From: JBBQFC01 sp038321615 | Lineage (GTDB): Bacteria > Bacteroidota > Bacteroidia > Flavobacteriales_D > Cryomorphaceae | Assembly (NCBI GenBank): GCA_038321615.1 | Contig: JBBQFC010000048.1 | Span: forward strand, 1-24,982 | Direction of reading: 5' to 3' | Length of the DNA: 24,982 nucleotides | Part shown: positions 1 to 7,640 of the stretch, piece after piece | How the letters are laid out: every line of letters begins with the position of its first letter | Position numbering within the stretch: the stretch's first letter is position 1 | Notes under the pieces: model-generated | Databases searched by the model: none | Seen by the model: only the letters and a program-made list of their open reading frames with translations | What the model was told of the DNA's origin: nothing | Position numbers and translations under genes: made by a program

Positions 1-1
1 G

Positions 2-1021
2 GAAAATGACAACCGAATTACGGAGCTCACGCGCAATTTCACCATTGGCCTTGCCTTGCTACTGCTTGCACTTGCCACTTTAGCTTTCAGCAGGTACCGC
101 ACCAAGCAGCAAGACAATCGCTTGCTATCTGAAGCGCTCAACAACCTTAAATCCACCCAAAGCCAACTCATCCAATCAGAGAAAATGGCATCGCTCGGAG
201 AGCTCACTGCGGGCATTGCCCACGAGATCCAAAACCCGCTCAATTTCGTCAATAATTTTAGCGAAGTGAGCACAGAACTTTTGGATGAAGCAACCGAAGA
301 GCTCGTAAAGACGCAGCATGCTGCGTCTCCAGAGCAAGCCGCGTCGCCGGAGCATCGCGAATCCATCTCAGAAGCACTCATCATCTTAGACGACGTAAAA
401 CAAAACCTTGAGAAAATAACCCACCACGGAAAGCGCGCTGATGCCATCGTAAAAGGCATGCTCGCCCACAGCCGCGCGGGTAAAGGCGAAAAAGCACCCA
501 CCGACATAAACGCCCTGGCGGATGAATACCTGCGGCTTTCATATCATGGATTTCGAAGCAAAGACAAGTCATTCAACGCCGATTTCAGAACGGATTTTGA
601 TCCCGGCATTCCCAAGATCAACATCATCCCACAGGATATCGGACGCGTATTGCTGAATATTCTCAACAACGCTTTTTATGCTGCTTCTTTAGTGCATCAA
701 ATTGAATCGGATAATGCAAATCTATCGGCTTCCGCTGTGCAGACGAGGCATGCCCCGTCTCTACCACGGCCGGTGGTCATCATTTCTACAAAAAATCTCG
801 GCGAAAAAATCCAAATTTCGATTTCCGACAACGGCCCGGGCATCCCCGACTCTATCAAAGACAAAATCTTCCAGCCTTTCTTCACTACCAAGCCAACGGG
901 ACAGGGAACAGGATTGGGCTTGAGCTTGAGTTACGACATAGTAAAAGCCCACGGCGGAGAATTGAAAGTGGAGACAAAAGAAGACGAGGGTTCAGCATTT
1001 ATTATTCAATTGCCATTTTAA
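2..1021 (+). CDS. Sensor histidine kinase, 3' part (N-terminus outside window)
   Basis: The frame is open from base 2, so this is the C-terminal 339 residues of a gene that starts upstream. It shows one hydrophobic membrane segment (about bases 40-92), a short coiled-coil linker, then the kinase core. The H-box GIAHEIQNP has its phosphoacceptor His codon at 221-223. The N-box LLNILNNAF, the G1 box DNGPGIP, the F-box and the G2 box GTGLGLSLS follow in order, so both the dimerisation and ATPase domains look complete. By analogy with the paralogue at 2221-4317 the missing N-terminus is probably a periplasmic TPR sensor. Two flexible loops carry palindromic DNA repeats translated in frame (309-328 and 741-760). 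The stop is one base before the start of the nuclease gene. No receiver gene is adjacent. Confidence 0.9.
   Translation, partial: ENDNRITELTRNFTIGLALLLLALATLAFSRYRTKQQDNRLLSEALNNLKSTQSQLIQSEKMASLGELTAGIAHEIQNPLNFVNNFSEVSTELLDEATEELVKTQHAASPEQAASPEHRESISEALIILDDVKQNLEKITHHGKRADAIVKGMLAHSRAGKGEKAPTDINALADEYLRLSYHGFRSKDKSFNADFRTDFDPGIPKINIIPQDIGRVLLNILNNAFYAASLVHQIESDNANLSASAVQTRHAPSLPRPVVIISTKNLGEKIQISISDNGPGIPDSIKDKIFQPFFTTKPTGQGTGLGLSLSYDIVKAHGGELKVETKEDEGSAFIIQLPF
309..328. repeat. 20-bp palindromic repeat inside kinase gene
   Basis: AGACGCAGCATGCTGCGTCT is a perfect palindrome centred on GCATGC. It lies in frame in the linker after the H-box helix and adds residues of the type KTQHAAS. The kinase at 6313-7638 lacks this insertion. 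A near-identical copy lies at 3635-3654. Confidence 0.75.
741..760. repeat. 20-bp near-palindromic repeat, second copy in the same gene
   Basis: AGACGAGGCATGCCCCGTCT shares the AGACG, GCATGC and CGTCT blocks with the repeat at 309-328 and has one imperfect arm pair. It lies between the N-box and the next strand of the ATPase domain, where it encodes part of a loop (QTRHAPS) absent from the other two kinases. Confidence 0.65.
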
Positions 1022-1022
1022 C

Positions 1023-2021
1023 ATGAACGATTATCTTCAAATGCTTCAAGCTCTCAAAGCCCAAATCAGGCAGGCACGTTTAGGTGCACTTATTTCTGCC
1101 AATGCTGGTTTGCTCAATAGCTATTGGCAAATTGGGAATGCCATTCTTCAACAACAAACGCAAGAAGGATGGGGTGCAAAAATTATTGACAGGCTTTCCG
1201 CTGATCTTAAAGATGAATTTCCTGATATGAAAGGTTTGTCGGTCCGGAATTTAAAGTATATGCGAGCTTTTGCTGAGTCCTATTCAGATATTGAATTTGT
1301 GCAAGCGGAACTTGCACAAATTACCTGGTACCATCATATCACGTTATTAGACAAAGTAAAAAACCATCACCAACGAATGAAATACATCCAAGAAACTGCC
1401 CGAAACGGTTGGTCGAGAGATGTGATGGTACAGCAAATCGAATCAAAATATATTGAAAGAAAGGGAATTACTCAATCGAATTTCGAAGAAATATTGCCGC
1501 AGCCATATTCTGATTTAGCACAGCAGACCTTTAAAGATCCTTACCTATTTGATTTTATTGCGCTGGCAGACAATTACCGGGAGCGGGATTTAAAAAATGC
1601 CCTTGTCGAAAATATTACAAAATTCTTATTGGAACTTGGGTTGGGCTTTGCCTTCATCGGAAAACAATATCCGATTGTCGTTTCAGAAAGGGAATTTGAC
1701 ATTGACCTGTTGTTCTATCATATCAAACTACGCTCTTATGTAGTGGTGGAATTAAAAGTAGTTGCCTTTCAGCCAGAGTTTGTGGGTAAGCTTAATTTTT
1801 ACCTTTCCGCTGTTGATGCCCAACTGAAAACCGAACTCGACCAACCTAGCATTGGCTTATTAATCTGCAAGACAAAGGATAAGCTAATGGTAGAATACGC
1901 CCTTAAGGATGTTTCAAAACCTATTGGTATTTCAGAATACCGGTTAACCGAAATTTTGCCGGAAGATGTGAAAAGTTCATTACCAACAATTGAAGAAATT
2001 GAAGAAAAACTGTCAAAATAA
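1023..2021 (+). CDS. YhcG-family (DUF1016) PDDEXK nuclease
   Basis: A 332-residue protein with the two-part architecture of the YhcG/DUF1016 family: a helical N-terminal DUF1016 domain (about 5-150; motifs SYWQIGNAI, SVRNLKYMRAF and TWYHHITLL) and a C-terminal PDDEXK nuclease fold (about 165-325). The catalytic residues are visible as D228 (FDIDLLFYH) and E243-x-K245 (VVVELKV), followed by the family pattern F-x-P-E-F-V-G-K-L-N-F-Y-L-S-A-V-D. The length is normal for the family. The family often lies near restriction-modification and other accessory loci, but its substrate is not established, so a DNA-processing or defence role is inference. The start ATG is one base after the kinase stop. 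It sits between an intact kinase end and a kinase remnant, which suggests insertion into a kinase array. Confidence 0.9.
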   Translation: MNDYLQMLQALKAQIRQARLGALISANAGLLNSYWQIGNAILQQQTQEGWGAKIIDRLSADLKDEFPDMKGLSVRNLKYMRAFAESYSDIEFVQAELAQITWYHHITLLDKVKNHHQRMKYIQETARNGWSRDVMVQQIESKYIERKGITQSNFEEILPQPYSDLAQQTFKDPYLFDFIALADNYRERDLKNALVENITKFLLELGLGFAFIGKQYPIVVSEREFDIDLLFYHIKLRSYVVVELKVVAFQPEFVGKLNFYLSAVDAQLKTELDQPSIGLLICKTKDKLMVEYALKDVSKPIGISEYRLTEILPEDVKSSLPTIEEIEEKLSK

Positions 2022-2041
2022 AATATTCAGTCAACCAAAAT

Positions 2042-2212
2042 ATGAAAAGTAAAATCTTGCAACCCATCTTCACCACCAAGCCTACCGGACAGGGAACGGG
2101 ATTGAGCTTGAGCTTGAGCTACGATATCGTGAAAGCGCACGGCTGGGAGCTGAGCATGGAGTCCGTCGCGAATTCCAGTACCATTTTCAAAATTAAACTG
2201 CCTACAAATTGA
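2042..2212 (+). pseudogene. Histidine kinase 3' remnant (ATP-binding domain end)
   Basis: The 56-residue reading frame matches only the last part of the kinase ATPase domain: QPIFTTKPTGQGTG followed by LSLSLSYDIVKAHG, ending in KIKLPTN. The first Gly-Leu-Gly of the G2 box has become Gly-Leu-Ser, and the conserved GGEL is GWEL, which fits decay. Similarity starts abruptly at the equivalent of DKIFQPFF, 20 bases after the YhcG stop. It is most simply the tail of a kinase whose body was lost when the nuclease gene arrived. The frame runs into the start region of the next gene. It could still be translated as a short peptide, but nothing suggests a function. Confidence 0.8.
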
Positions 2213-2220
2213 AATCATAT

Positions 2221-3453
2221 ATGAAACGACTTCTATTATCGACAGTATTCATTTGGATTCCCTTTCTCTGTTTGGCGCAGACAGGGAGTTTTTACGATTA
2301 CCATTATTTCAGTCAGGAGCGGGTAGATAGTTTGCAAAACATATTTGAAAATACTCCAAACGACACCTTGAAAATGGCCGTCGCGAACGACCTGGGCTAT
2401 TATTATTGTGAAGCAATGCCCGACAGCGCCCTGCAATTCAGCTTAATTCAAAACCAGATTGCCCAAAGTCTTGGACAAAAACTTTGGCTTACAGCGAGTC
2501 TCGATCTTTTGGGCTACATTGAAACCCGGCGTGGCAATTTCTCCAAAGCACTAAAATATTTACATGAGGCAATAGCCCTTGCGGAAAATCCGGATACTGA
2601 AAAATCTATTTGGCGAATTGCAAAATTCGATTCGGAAGGCGATCCGATCAGAGCAAGACTCACCGTACTCTCAAATAGTTACAACGACTTAGGACTGCTA
2701 TACCTTACCATAGGCGATCTCGATAAGGTTAAATATTGGTGTGGGAAAGCGATCAAGGTTGGTGAAGAAATTGAAGATCTTGTGGTGCTCTCTTATGCAT
2801 ATGACAATGTGGGTCAGGTATATTTAAAACAAGGAAAAAGAGATTCGGCAATGCTATTTCTGCAAAAATCTTTGGGCTTTGCCAAGCAATCTGGATTGTT
2901 TAAATACAATGCGGCTGCTCTAAATGGAATGGGCAATTTATTTATGGATAAGGGAATGCCAGACTCCGCTATGAGTTATTTCAGACAGGGTATTGTAATA
3001 AGCAGGAGCAACGAAAATCCCAGTATCGAAGCGTATTCATATTACTTTCTTTCCAATCTTTTTACAAAGCTTCAATCACCGGATTCAAGCTACTATTACG
3101 GACTTAAATCACTTCAGCTTTTTCATCGGCATGGCGATCCCAGTGGCCAGCTATTAGCACTTCGAATGATTACAAAAGTCTTGAAAAGCCAAGGATCCTT
3201 GGATAGTGCCTTCTATTATCAGGAATTGGCAATGGCGCTGCAGGACAGTTTGCAAGGCACTGATAAAATAAAGCAATTTGAAAAAATCAATTTTGATCAA
3301 GCGCTGCGGCTTGAACAACTGGAAAAGGAGCGGATTGAAGCGCAGAACAGATACAGGGTAATGGGGCTAGGCGCCTTATTAATCATTCTCGCAGGGATAG
3401 GAATTGTTTTATACCGAAACAATCGGCAAAAACTGAAGGCAAATCAGGCCTAG
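2221..3453 (+). CDS. TPR sensor half of a split histidine kinase
   Basis: I place the start at ATG 2221 rather than the TTG at 2209, because ATG 2221 begins a clean signal peptide (MKRLLLSTVFIWIPFLCLAQ). The mature part is a series of tetratricopeptide repeats (for example NDLGLLYLTIGDLDKVKYW, YDNVGQVYLKQGKRDSAM and NGMGNLFMDKGMPDSAM). A membrane segment (VMGLGALLIILAGIGIVLY) and a short basic linker follow, and then a TAG stop at 3451-3453. The same frame stays open beyond the stop and encodes the coiled coil and kinase core of the next entry. This is therefore the periplasmic sensor and anchor of a TPR-TM-kinase protein that has lost its enzyme domain through one codon. Expressed alone it would be a membrane-anchored TPR protein. 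Confidence 0.8.
   Translation: MKRLLLSTVFIWIPFLCLAQTGSFYDYHYFSQERVDSLQNIFENTPNDTLKMAVANDLGYYYCEAMPDSALQFSLIQNQIAQSLGQKLWLTASLDLLGYIETRRGNFSKALKYLHEAIALAENPDTEKSIWRIAKFDSEGDPIRARLTVLSNSYNDLGLLYLTIGDLDKVKYWCGKAIKVGEEIEDLVVLSYAYDNVGQVYLKQGKRDSAMLFLQKSLGFAKQSGLFKYNAAALNGMGNLFMDKGMPDSAMSYFRQGIVISRSNENPSIEAYSYYFLSNLFTKLQSPDSSYYYGLKSLQLFHRHGDPSGQLLALRMITKVLKSQGSLDSAFYYQELAMALQDSLQGTDKIKQFEKINFDQALRLEQLEKERIEAQNRYRVMGLGALLIILAGIGIVLYRNNRQKLKANQA
3451..3453 (+). other. In-frame amber codon splitting the kinase gene
   Basis: The sensor frame (2221-3453) and the kinase frame (from 3511) are in the same phase. Codons after the TAG read AKTLSDLKSTQAQLIQSEK, which aligns with LSEALNNLKSTQSQLIQSEK of the upstream paralogue. 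One substitution, such as CAG or TTG to TAG, explains the break. No frameshift or other stop is seen up to 4317. A sequencing error, a recent nonsense mutation or programmed readthrough are all possible. Confidence 0.85.
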
Positions 3454-3510
3454 GCTAAAACCCTTTCTGATCTTAAATCCACCCAAGCCCAGCTCATCCA
3501 ATCCGAAAAG

Positions 3511-4317
3511 ATGGCCAGCCTTGGTGAACTCACTGCCGGAATAGCCCATGAAATCCAAAATCCGCTGAACTTCGTCAACAACTTTAGCGAAGTGAGCACA
3601 GAACTTTTGGATGAAGCAACCGAAGAGCTCGTAAAGACGAAGCATGCTGCGTCTCCAGAGCAAGCCGCGTCGCCGAAGCACCGCGAAGCCATATCAGATG
3701 CACTAGCCATCTTAGACGACGTAAAACAAAATCTAACCAAAATAACCCACCATGGCAAGCGTGCCGACGCCATTGTAAAAGGCATGCTCGCCCACAGCCG
3801 TGCGGGAAAAGGCGAAAAAGCACCTACCGACATAAACGCCCTGGCTGATGAATATTTGCGGCTTTCATACCACGGTCTTCGAGCCAAGGATAAAACATTC
3901 AACGCCGATTTCAAAACTGATCTCGCGCCTGACTTGCCCAAAGTCAATGTGGTACCACAAGACATCGGTCGCGTATTGCTCAACTTGATCAACAATGCTT
4001 TTCAAGCATCGGCAGGAGTTGAGCATCCTTTGGTTATAGTGTCTACGTCGCGCGTGGCCACCCCTTCAGGGGTCGGGGGCTGCGCGCAGGCCATCCAAAT
4101 CACCATCACCGACAACGGCCCCGGCATCCCCGACGATATCAAAGACAAAATCTTCCAGCCTTTCTTCACTACCAAACCAGCGGGACAAGGCACTGGTCTG
4201 GGCTTAAGCTTGAGTTATGATATTGTGAAGGCGCATGGGGGTGAGTTGAACGTTAAATCTCAACCCGGTGAAACCATATTTGAATTATTTTTAATGTATA
4301 CAAGAGATGATAAGTAA
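3511..4317 (+). CDS. Histidine kinase core, downstream half of split gene
   Basis: A 268-residue kinase core beginning at the first ATG after the amber codon, directly at the H-box (MASLGELTAGIAHEIQNP, His13). The N-box (LLNLINNAF), G1 box (DNGPGIPDD), F-box and G2 box (GTGLGLSLS) are intact. If translation starts here, the protein lacks the signal-transmitting coiled coil and the beginning of the dimerisation helix, so it would be a soluble kinase with doubtful dimerisation. A palindromic repeat at 3635-3654 is translated in the linker. A second, different inverted repeat at 4050-4087 encodes a Gly/Ala/Val-rich loop (SRVATPSGVGGCAQ) at a strand turn. Whether it is made as a separate product or only by readthrough cannot be told from the sequence. 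Confidence 0.75.
   Translation: MASLGELTAGIAHEIQNPLNFVNNFSEVSTELLDEATEELVKTKHAASPEQAASPKHREAISDALAILDDVKQNLTKITHHGKRADAIVKGMLAHSRAGKGEKAPTDINALADEYLRLSYHGLRAKDKTFNADFKTDLAPDLPKVNVVPQDIGRVLLNLINNAFQASAGVEHPLVIVSTSRVATPSGVGGCAQAIQITITDNGPGIPDDIKDKIFQPFFTTKPAGQGTGLGLSLSYDIVKAHGGELNVKSQPGETIFELFLMYTRDDK
3635..3654. repeat. 20-bp palindromic repeat inside kinase core
   Basis: AGACGAAGCATGCTGCGTCT differs from the copy at 309-328 by one base (A instead of C), which breaks one arm pair. It lies inside a 93-bp tract (3583-3675) that matches 257-349 at all but one position. Confidence 0.7.
4050..4087. repeat. Imperfect inverted repeat of a second family in kinase core
   Basis: The outer arms are GCGCG (4050-4054) and CGCGC (4083-4087). 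The inner arms are ACCCCT and AGGGGT around a two-base centre, with GGCC/GGGGGC pairing imperfectly between them. It is unlike the AGACG...CGTCT repeats and much richer in GC than the flanks. It is read in frame and replaces the short NLGEK-like turn of the paralogue. Confidence 0.55.
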
Positions 4318-4742
4318 ATTTTGAAACATCTTTAAATCACTGTTAGGAGAAGGCCATAATGACCGGCAATTTCGATCTTCAATAGGTGAAATTGAGCAGA
4401 TAGGAATCGGTATATTAATCGCTTCGCATCTATCGTTAAATCGAAAACCTGAACTGCATGCAACACAAAGCGGATTATATAAAGGATTTTTTATATAATA
4501 TTGATTGTGTTTTTTCAATTTTGAAAAGGCAGCCTTTGAAGTATTCGATGATGGATAAACAAAAAAATAAAGGCAGGCTATGCTTACGGACTTCGATTGG
4601 ACTCCTTTGGAAACCTCTCATCTGGAAGTACTTCAATCGCCCGAAGCCACGAGATGCTAACCATTTTTGTTCTCAACTTACGAAAGCTAAATATTTTACG
4701 GTTCAATAATTCTTTGCAACTTTAAGGCCTATTTATAAGCCC
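4318..4742. other. Intergenic region without a convincing gene
   Basis: No start-to-stop frame here looks like a real protein. Two stretches without stop codons may be decayed gene pieces: about 4326-4495 (+) reads KSLLGEGHNDRQF then IGEIEQIGIGILIASHLSL; about 4570-4710 (+) reads GYAYGLRLDSFGNLSSGSTS. I recognise neither. The end of the region (TTCTTTG at about 4710-4716) may hold a weak -7 element for the stress protein gene. Confidence 0.4.
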
Positions 4743-5570
4743 ATGAATCGAATTCTAGTTGCTACCGATTTTAGCTCCGCAGCCGAGAACGCTTTACGAA
4801 CTGCCGCCATTATTGCAAAAGCCTCCAATTGGGGAATAACCTTGCTACATGTCCGAAATTCAAAAAGTGCAGATTTTTTAGCGAATCATGGCAAAACAGT
4901 AGATCAGCTAGATAATTACCTGAATGAATTAGCTCCCAAGACCGCATCTGAATACGGTGTAGATTGTTCCATAAAAATACGGCCGGGAAGTATTTTTTCG
5001 GAGATAAATGACGAAGCAGGAAAGGGAGCGTATGGTTTGCTCCTTCTCGGAACCCACGGTTCTAAAGGGTTGCGACAGATGATTTTTGGTGCTGACATAC
5101 TAAAAATCGCTAGAAAGTGCCCAATACCCTTGCTCGCATCTCCAGATAACGCTATCCTGAACAACAATGGCATAAAGCGCATAGTCTTTCCCTTTGGAGG
5201 GCATCATAAATTTGACAATAAAGTGAAGGCCGTTGCTTTCTTAGCTCAACTCTTCCATTCAGAAATACTCATTTACAGTATAGATCGCTATGCCGCCAAG
5301 ATTAATAAGGAGACGTATGAAAGTATTGAGAAGGCAGAAGCATATTTTGACAGTTTGTCGCTTAAAACCCGAAGGGTGGAAGATTCGATGACGGAGTTTT
5401 CGGTAGGCTACTCAAACCAAACCATGGATTTTGCGCAAAAAGAAGGTGCTACTTTAATCGCGGTGATGTCCACAGCAACCGACGATTTCTCTTTTCTCTC
5501 CGCTGTGGATAAGGAAAATTTAATCAACAACGAGCTTGGCATCTCGATTCTCTTGACCTCCGACTACTAA
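4743..5570 (+). CDS. Tandem-domain universal stress protein (UspA family)
   Basis: A 275-residue protein with two consecutive USP folds. Domain 1 (about 1-138) starts RILVATDFSSAAENAL and carries the ATP-binding signature G-x2-G-x9-G as GTHG (103-106) and G116, followed by Ala where Ser/Thr is usual. Domain 2 (about 143-275) starts IKRIVFPFGG, lacks the glycine motif and is probably structural or regulatory. Two-domain USPs of this length are common in Bacteroidota and act in the cytoplasm in stress and energy-limitation responses; that role is family knowledge. It stands alone between two gene-poor stretches, so it is probably monocistronic. Confidence 0.9.
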   Translation: MNRILVATDFSSAAENALRTAAIIAKASNWGITLLHVRNSKSADFLANHGKTVDQLDNYLNELAPKTASEYGVDCSIKIRPGSIFSEINDEAGKGAYGLLLLGTHGSKGLRQMIFGADILKIARKCPIPLLASPDNAILNNNGIKRIVFPFGGHHKFDNKVKAVAFLAQLFHSEILIYSIDRYAAKINKETYESIEKAEAYFDSLSLKTRRVEDSMTEFSVGYSNQTMDFAQKEGATLIAVMSTATDDFSFLSAVDKENLINNELGISILLTSDY

Positions 5571-5797
5571 GTTCTCGTTCCGCGTGTATCTTCATCCTTC
5601 TCGCGATCATAAACAAGATAAGGCGACCATAACTGCTGAAAGCCTTTATTTTCCTGAGAATGGATATGCTTCGCTTTTATTTCATGCTCGAATAGCCAGA
5701 CTCTGGAGTCAGTAATGAAGATAAAATAGGCATAGTGAGGCGGGATTGCTGGCGAATAATCTGTGACGAATTTTGGGTCAGTTTCGATTGCGTTCAT
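5567..5797 (-). CDS. Small hypothetical protein or gene fragment
   Basis: A 76-residue frame on the minus strand, starting ATG at 5797, that overlaps the stress protein stop by four bases tail to tail. The composition is protein-like: aromatic-rich in the middle (PHYAYFIFITDSRVWLFEHE) and charged at the end. I do not recognise a family. It could be a real small gene, the end of a decayed gene, or chance. No clear promoter is visible upstream. Confidence 0.3.
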   Translation of the reverse strand: MNAIETDPKFVTDYSPAIPPHYAYFIFITDSRVWLFEHEIKAKHIHSQENKGFQQLWSPYLVYDREKDEDTRGTRT

Positions 5798-6312
5798 CGT
5801 TTTTAGCCCCCTTAGGTTAATTGTAGAAGAAGCCGAAGATGCCGCTACGTCGTTGCAAATGCCAAAAGTATTTTGAAGGCATCTTGACGGCGGTCAAAGC
5901 CTCAAAGAATTTTCATGCTGTCATACATCCCTTCATTCAAGCAATGGACACATGGAGTAGAACAATCCATCGCCGTCAACAGTCGTGAAGACCTGAAAAA
6001 ATCGATGACAAAATATTCCAATCCTAATTAACCCACAAAATGGGTAACTGTGGCAATAGGAAAGGCGGAGTGCAATTAATTCCATAATCAAAGGATATTG
6101 GGGAAGTTTGGTTTTCCTATCAAAATCTGCCATCGAACCACTATTTCCATCCCAATGTCACAATAATCCAAAAATCTGCAAGGAAAGGACAAGTTCCGCT
6201 CACCCCTGTCGGCCTATTTTTGTAGCAATGAAAATATGCTTCGCATACAAGGGGTCTTGTGATTATTCAGATATTGCAACAGTCAATATTCCAATGACTA
6301 AAATGTCTGCGT
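5798..6312. other. Long intergenic region
   Basis: No supported gene. A short frame about 5813-5865 (+) (LRLIVEEAEDAATSLQMPKVF) ends at a stop and may be a relic. A small hairpin ACCCA/TGGGT lies around 6030-6045. A 30-codon frame from ATG 6228 ends at 6320, overlapping the start of the kinase at 6313. It could couple translation but has no recognisable content. Confidence 0.4.
6215..6222 (+). promoter_or_regulatory. Candidate -7 promoter element for the kinase-cyclase operon
   Basis: TATTTTTG fits the Bacteroidota -7 consensus TAnnTTTG. No good -33 TTTG is present at the usual distance (only a TTC near 6195). The distance to the kinase start would give a leader of about 85 bases. Confidence 0.4.
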
Positions 6313-7638
6313 ATGTCTGAAATTACCTTTGCCGAAAAAACCATCTTGCTCCGCGATGCCAATGACCGATTTATAAGGCTTTGTATCAACGAAACCAATC
6401 GCTCGGAAGGCGATGATCTCATCCCAGCCGACATCATGGGCTACGGCACCACAATCGATGAGCTAATCACCAATCGCAAGGAGTTTATTCAATTGCTTGA
6501 TCGCCAGGCTGAAGAAATGTCCAAGTCAATTGTTAGCTTCGAGCATATCCCGGTTTTCGAACGTATTTTGAACGATGGCGATACTGGAATTTTTGTGCGT
6601 GAGATACTGTTGGATCTAAAGTCTGATGACTACCACGTCAACTTTGGCATTCGGATATCTGTAATCGTCAGCTTAATAGATGGCGCCTACAAGGTGGTGC
6701 ATTGGCACGGCTCCGCGCCCGTAATGAGCGAGAATGATACTTTCCATGTAAAAGACATCCAAGGTAAAACAGAAAAACTCGAGCAGCAAGTGAAAGAGCG
6801 CACTGCCGAGCTCCACGCATCGTTAGAAAAACTCCGAAGCGCCCAAGAACAACTCATCGTTCAGGAAAAACTCGCCAGCCTGGGTCAACTCGCTGCGGGT
6901 ATCGCCCACGAGATAAAGAACCCGATGAATTTCGTCAATAACTTCTCGGAGCTTAGCATAGAGTATGTAGAAGAAATAAGGATCGAATTGATGAAAATTC
7001 CTGCATCGGATCAAACTGCCGAAATAACTGACCTGCTAAACGAATTAGAATCCAATCTTAAAAAAATACATCAACACGGCACGCGCGCCGACAACATTGT
7101 GAAATCGATGCTGATGCACTCCCGCGGAGGCACCGGAGTGATGGAGCCGACCAACTTGAACGGGCTAATGAGCGAATATGTGAATTTGGCCTTCCACGGG
7201 ATGCGAGCTGGAAAATCGGCTATAAATTCGAAAATCACGCTCGATCTCGACCCGCACTTGCCGCCGGTATCGCTCAACACCGAAGATTTCAGCCGCGTGG
7301 TGCTCAATCTTTGCAAAAATGCTTTTGATGCGATGCGGGAAAAAACACTCAAACCCGAGATGGAAAGTTATTTACCCGATCTCCGTGTTTCCACCAAACA
7401 TTCCGGCGACAAGGTGGTGCTAACCATTGCCGACAATGGTCCGGGAGTGCCCGACAGCATTCGCCAAAAACTCTTTGAACCCTTCTTTACCACCAAGAAA
7501 GGAACAGAAGGAACGGGGCTCGGACTTAGCATTACCCATGACATTATAAAATCGCACGGCGGAACCATTCAAATCGAAACGGTGCCCGGTGAATACACGC
7601 ATTTCATTATTACCTTACCCATAAAACAAACCAAATAG
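6313..7638 (+). CDS. Cytoplasmic histidine kinase with SnoaL-like sensor domain
   Basis: A 441-residue protein without membrane segments. Residues 1-140 look like an NTF2/SnoaL-like alpha+beta cup: an initial helix, the strand pattern DYHVNFGIRISVIVSLIDG, and the typical ending YKVVHWHGSAPV. A coiled coil (about 150-190) leads to the dimerisation H-box (LAAGIAHEIKNP, His199) and the ATPase domain: N-box 332-336 (NLCKNAF), G1 374-378 (DNGPG) and G2 400-406 (GTGLGLS). The core is related to the kinases at 1-4317 but lacks their palindrome-derived insertions. It is followed after two bases by a receiver gene and then by a receiver-cyclase, so it is the likely phosphodonor of both. A small-molecule ligand for the SnoaL-like cup is inference. 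Confidence 0.88.
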   Translation: MSEITFAEKTILLRDANDRFIRLCINETNRSEGDDLIPADIMGYGTTIDELITNRKEFIQLLDRQAEEMSKSIVSFEHIPVFERILNDGDTGIFVREILLDLKSDDYHVNFGIRISVIVSLIDGAYKVVHWHGSAPVMSENDTFHVKDIQGKTEKLEQQVKERTAELHASLEKLRSAQEQLIVQEKLASLGQLAAGIAHEIKNPMNFVNNFSELSIEYVEEIRIELMKIPASDQTAEITDLLNELESNLKKIHQHGTRADNIVKSMLMHSRGGTGVMEPTNLNGLMSEYVNLAFHGMRAGKSAINSKITLDLDPHLPPVSLNTEDFSRVVLNLCKNAFDAMREKTLKPEMESYLPDLRVSTKHSGDKVVLTIADNGPGVPDSIRQKLFEPFFTTKKGTEGTGLGLSITHDIIKSHGGTIQIETVPGEYTHFIITLPIKQTK

Positions 7639-7640
7639 CG

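Noticed and set aside
4458..4709. 83-codon frame on the plus strand
   Set aside because: The composition is not protein-like, with no conserved pattern and no promoter; the other frames look more like a relic.
6108..6320. 70-codon frame upstream of the SnoaL-kinase
   Set aside because: It has no recognisable content; only its last 30 codons, from ATG 6228, could matter as a coupling frame, and the evidence is weak.
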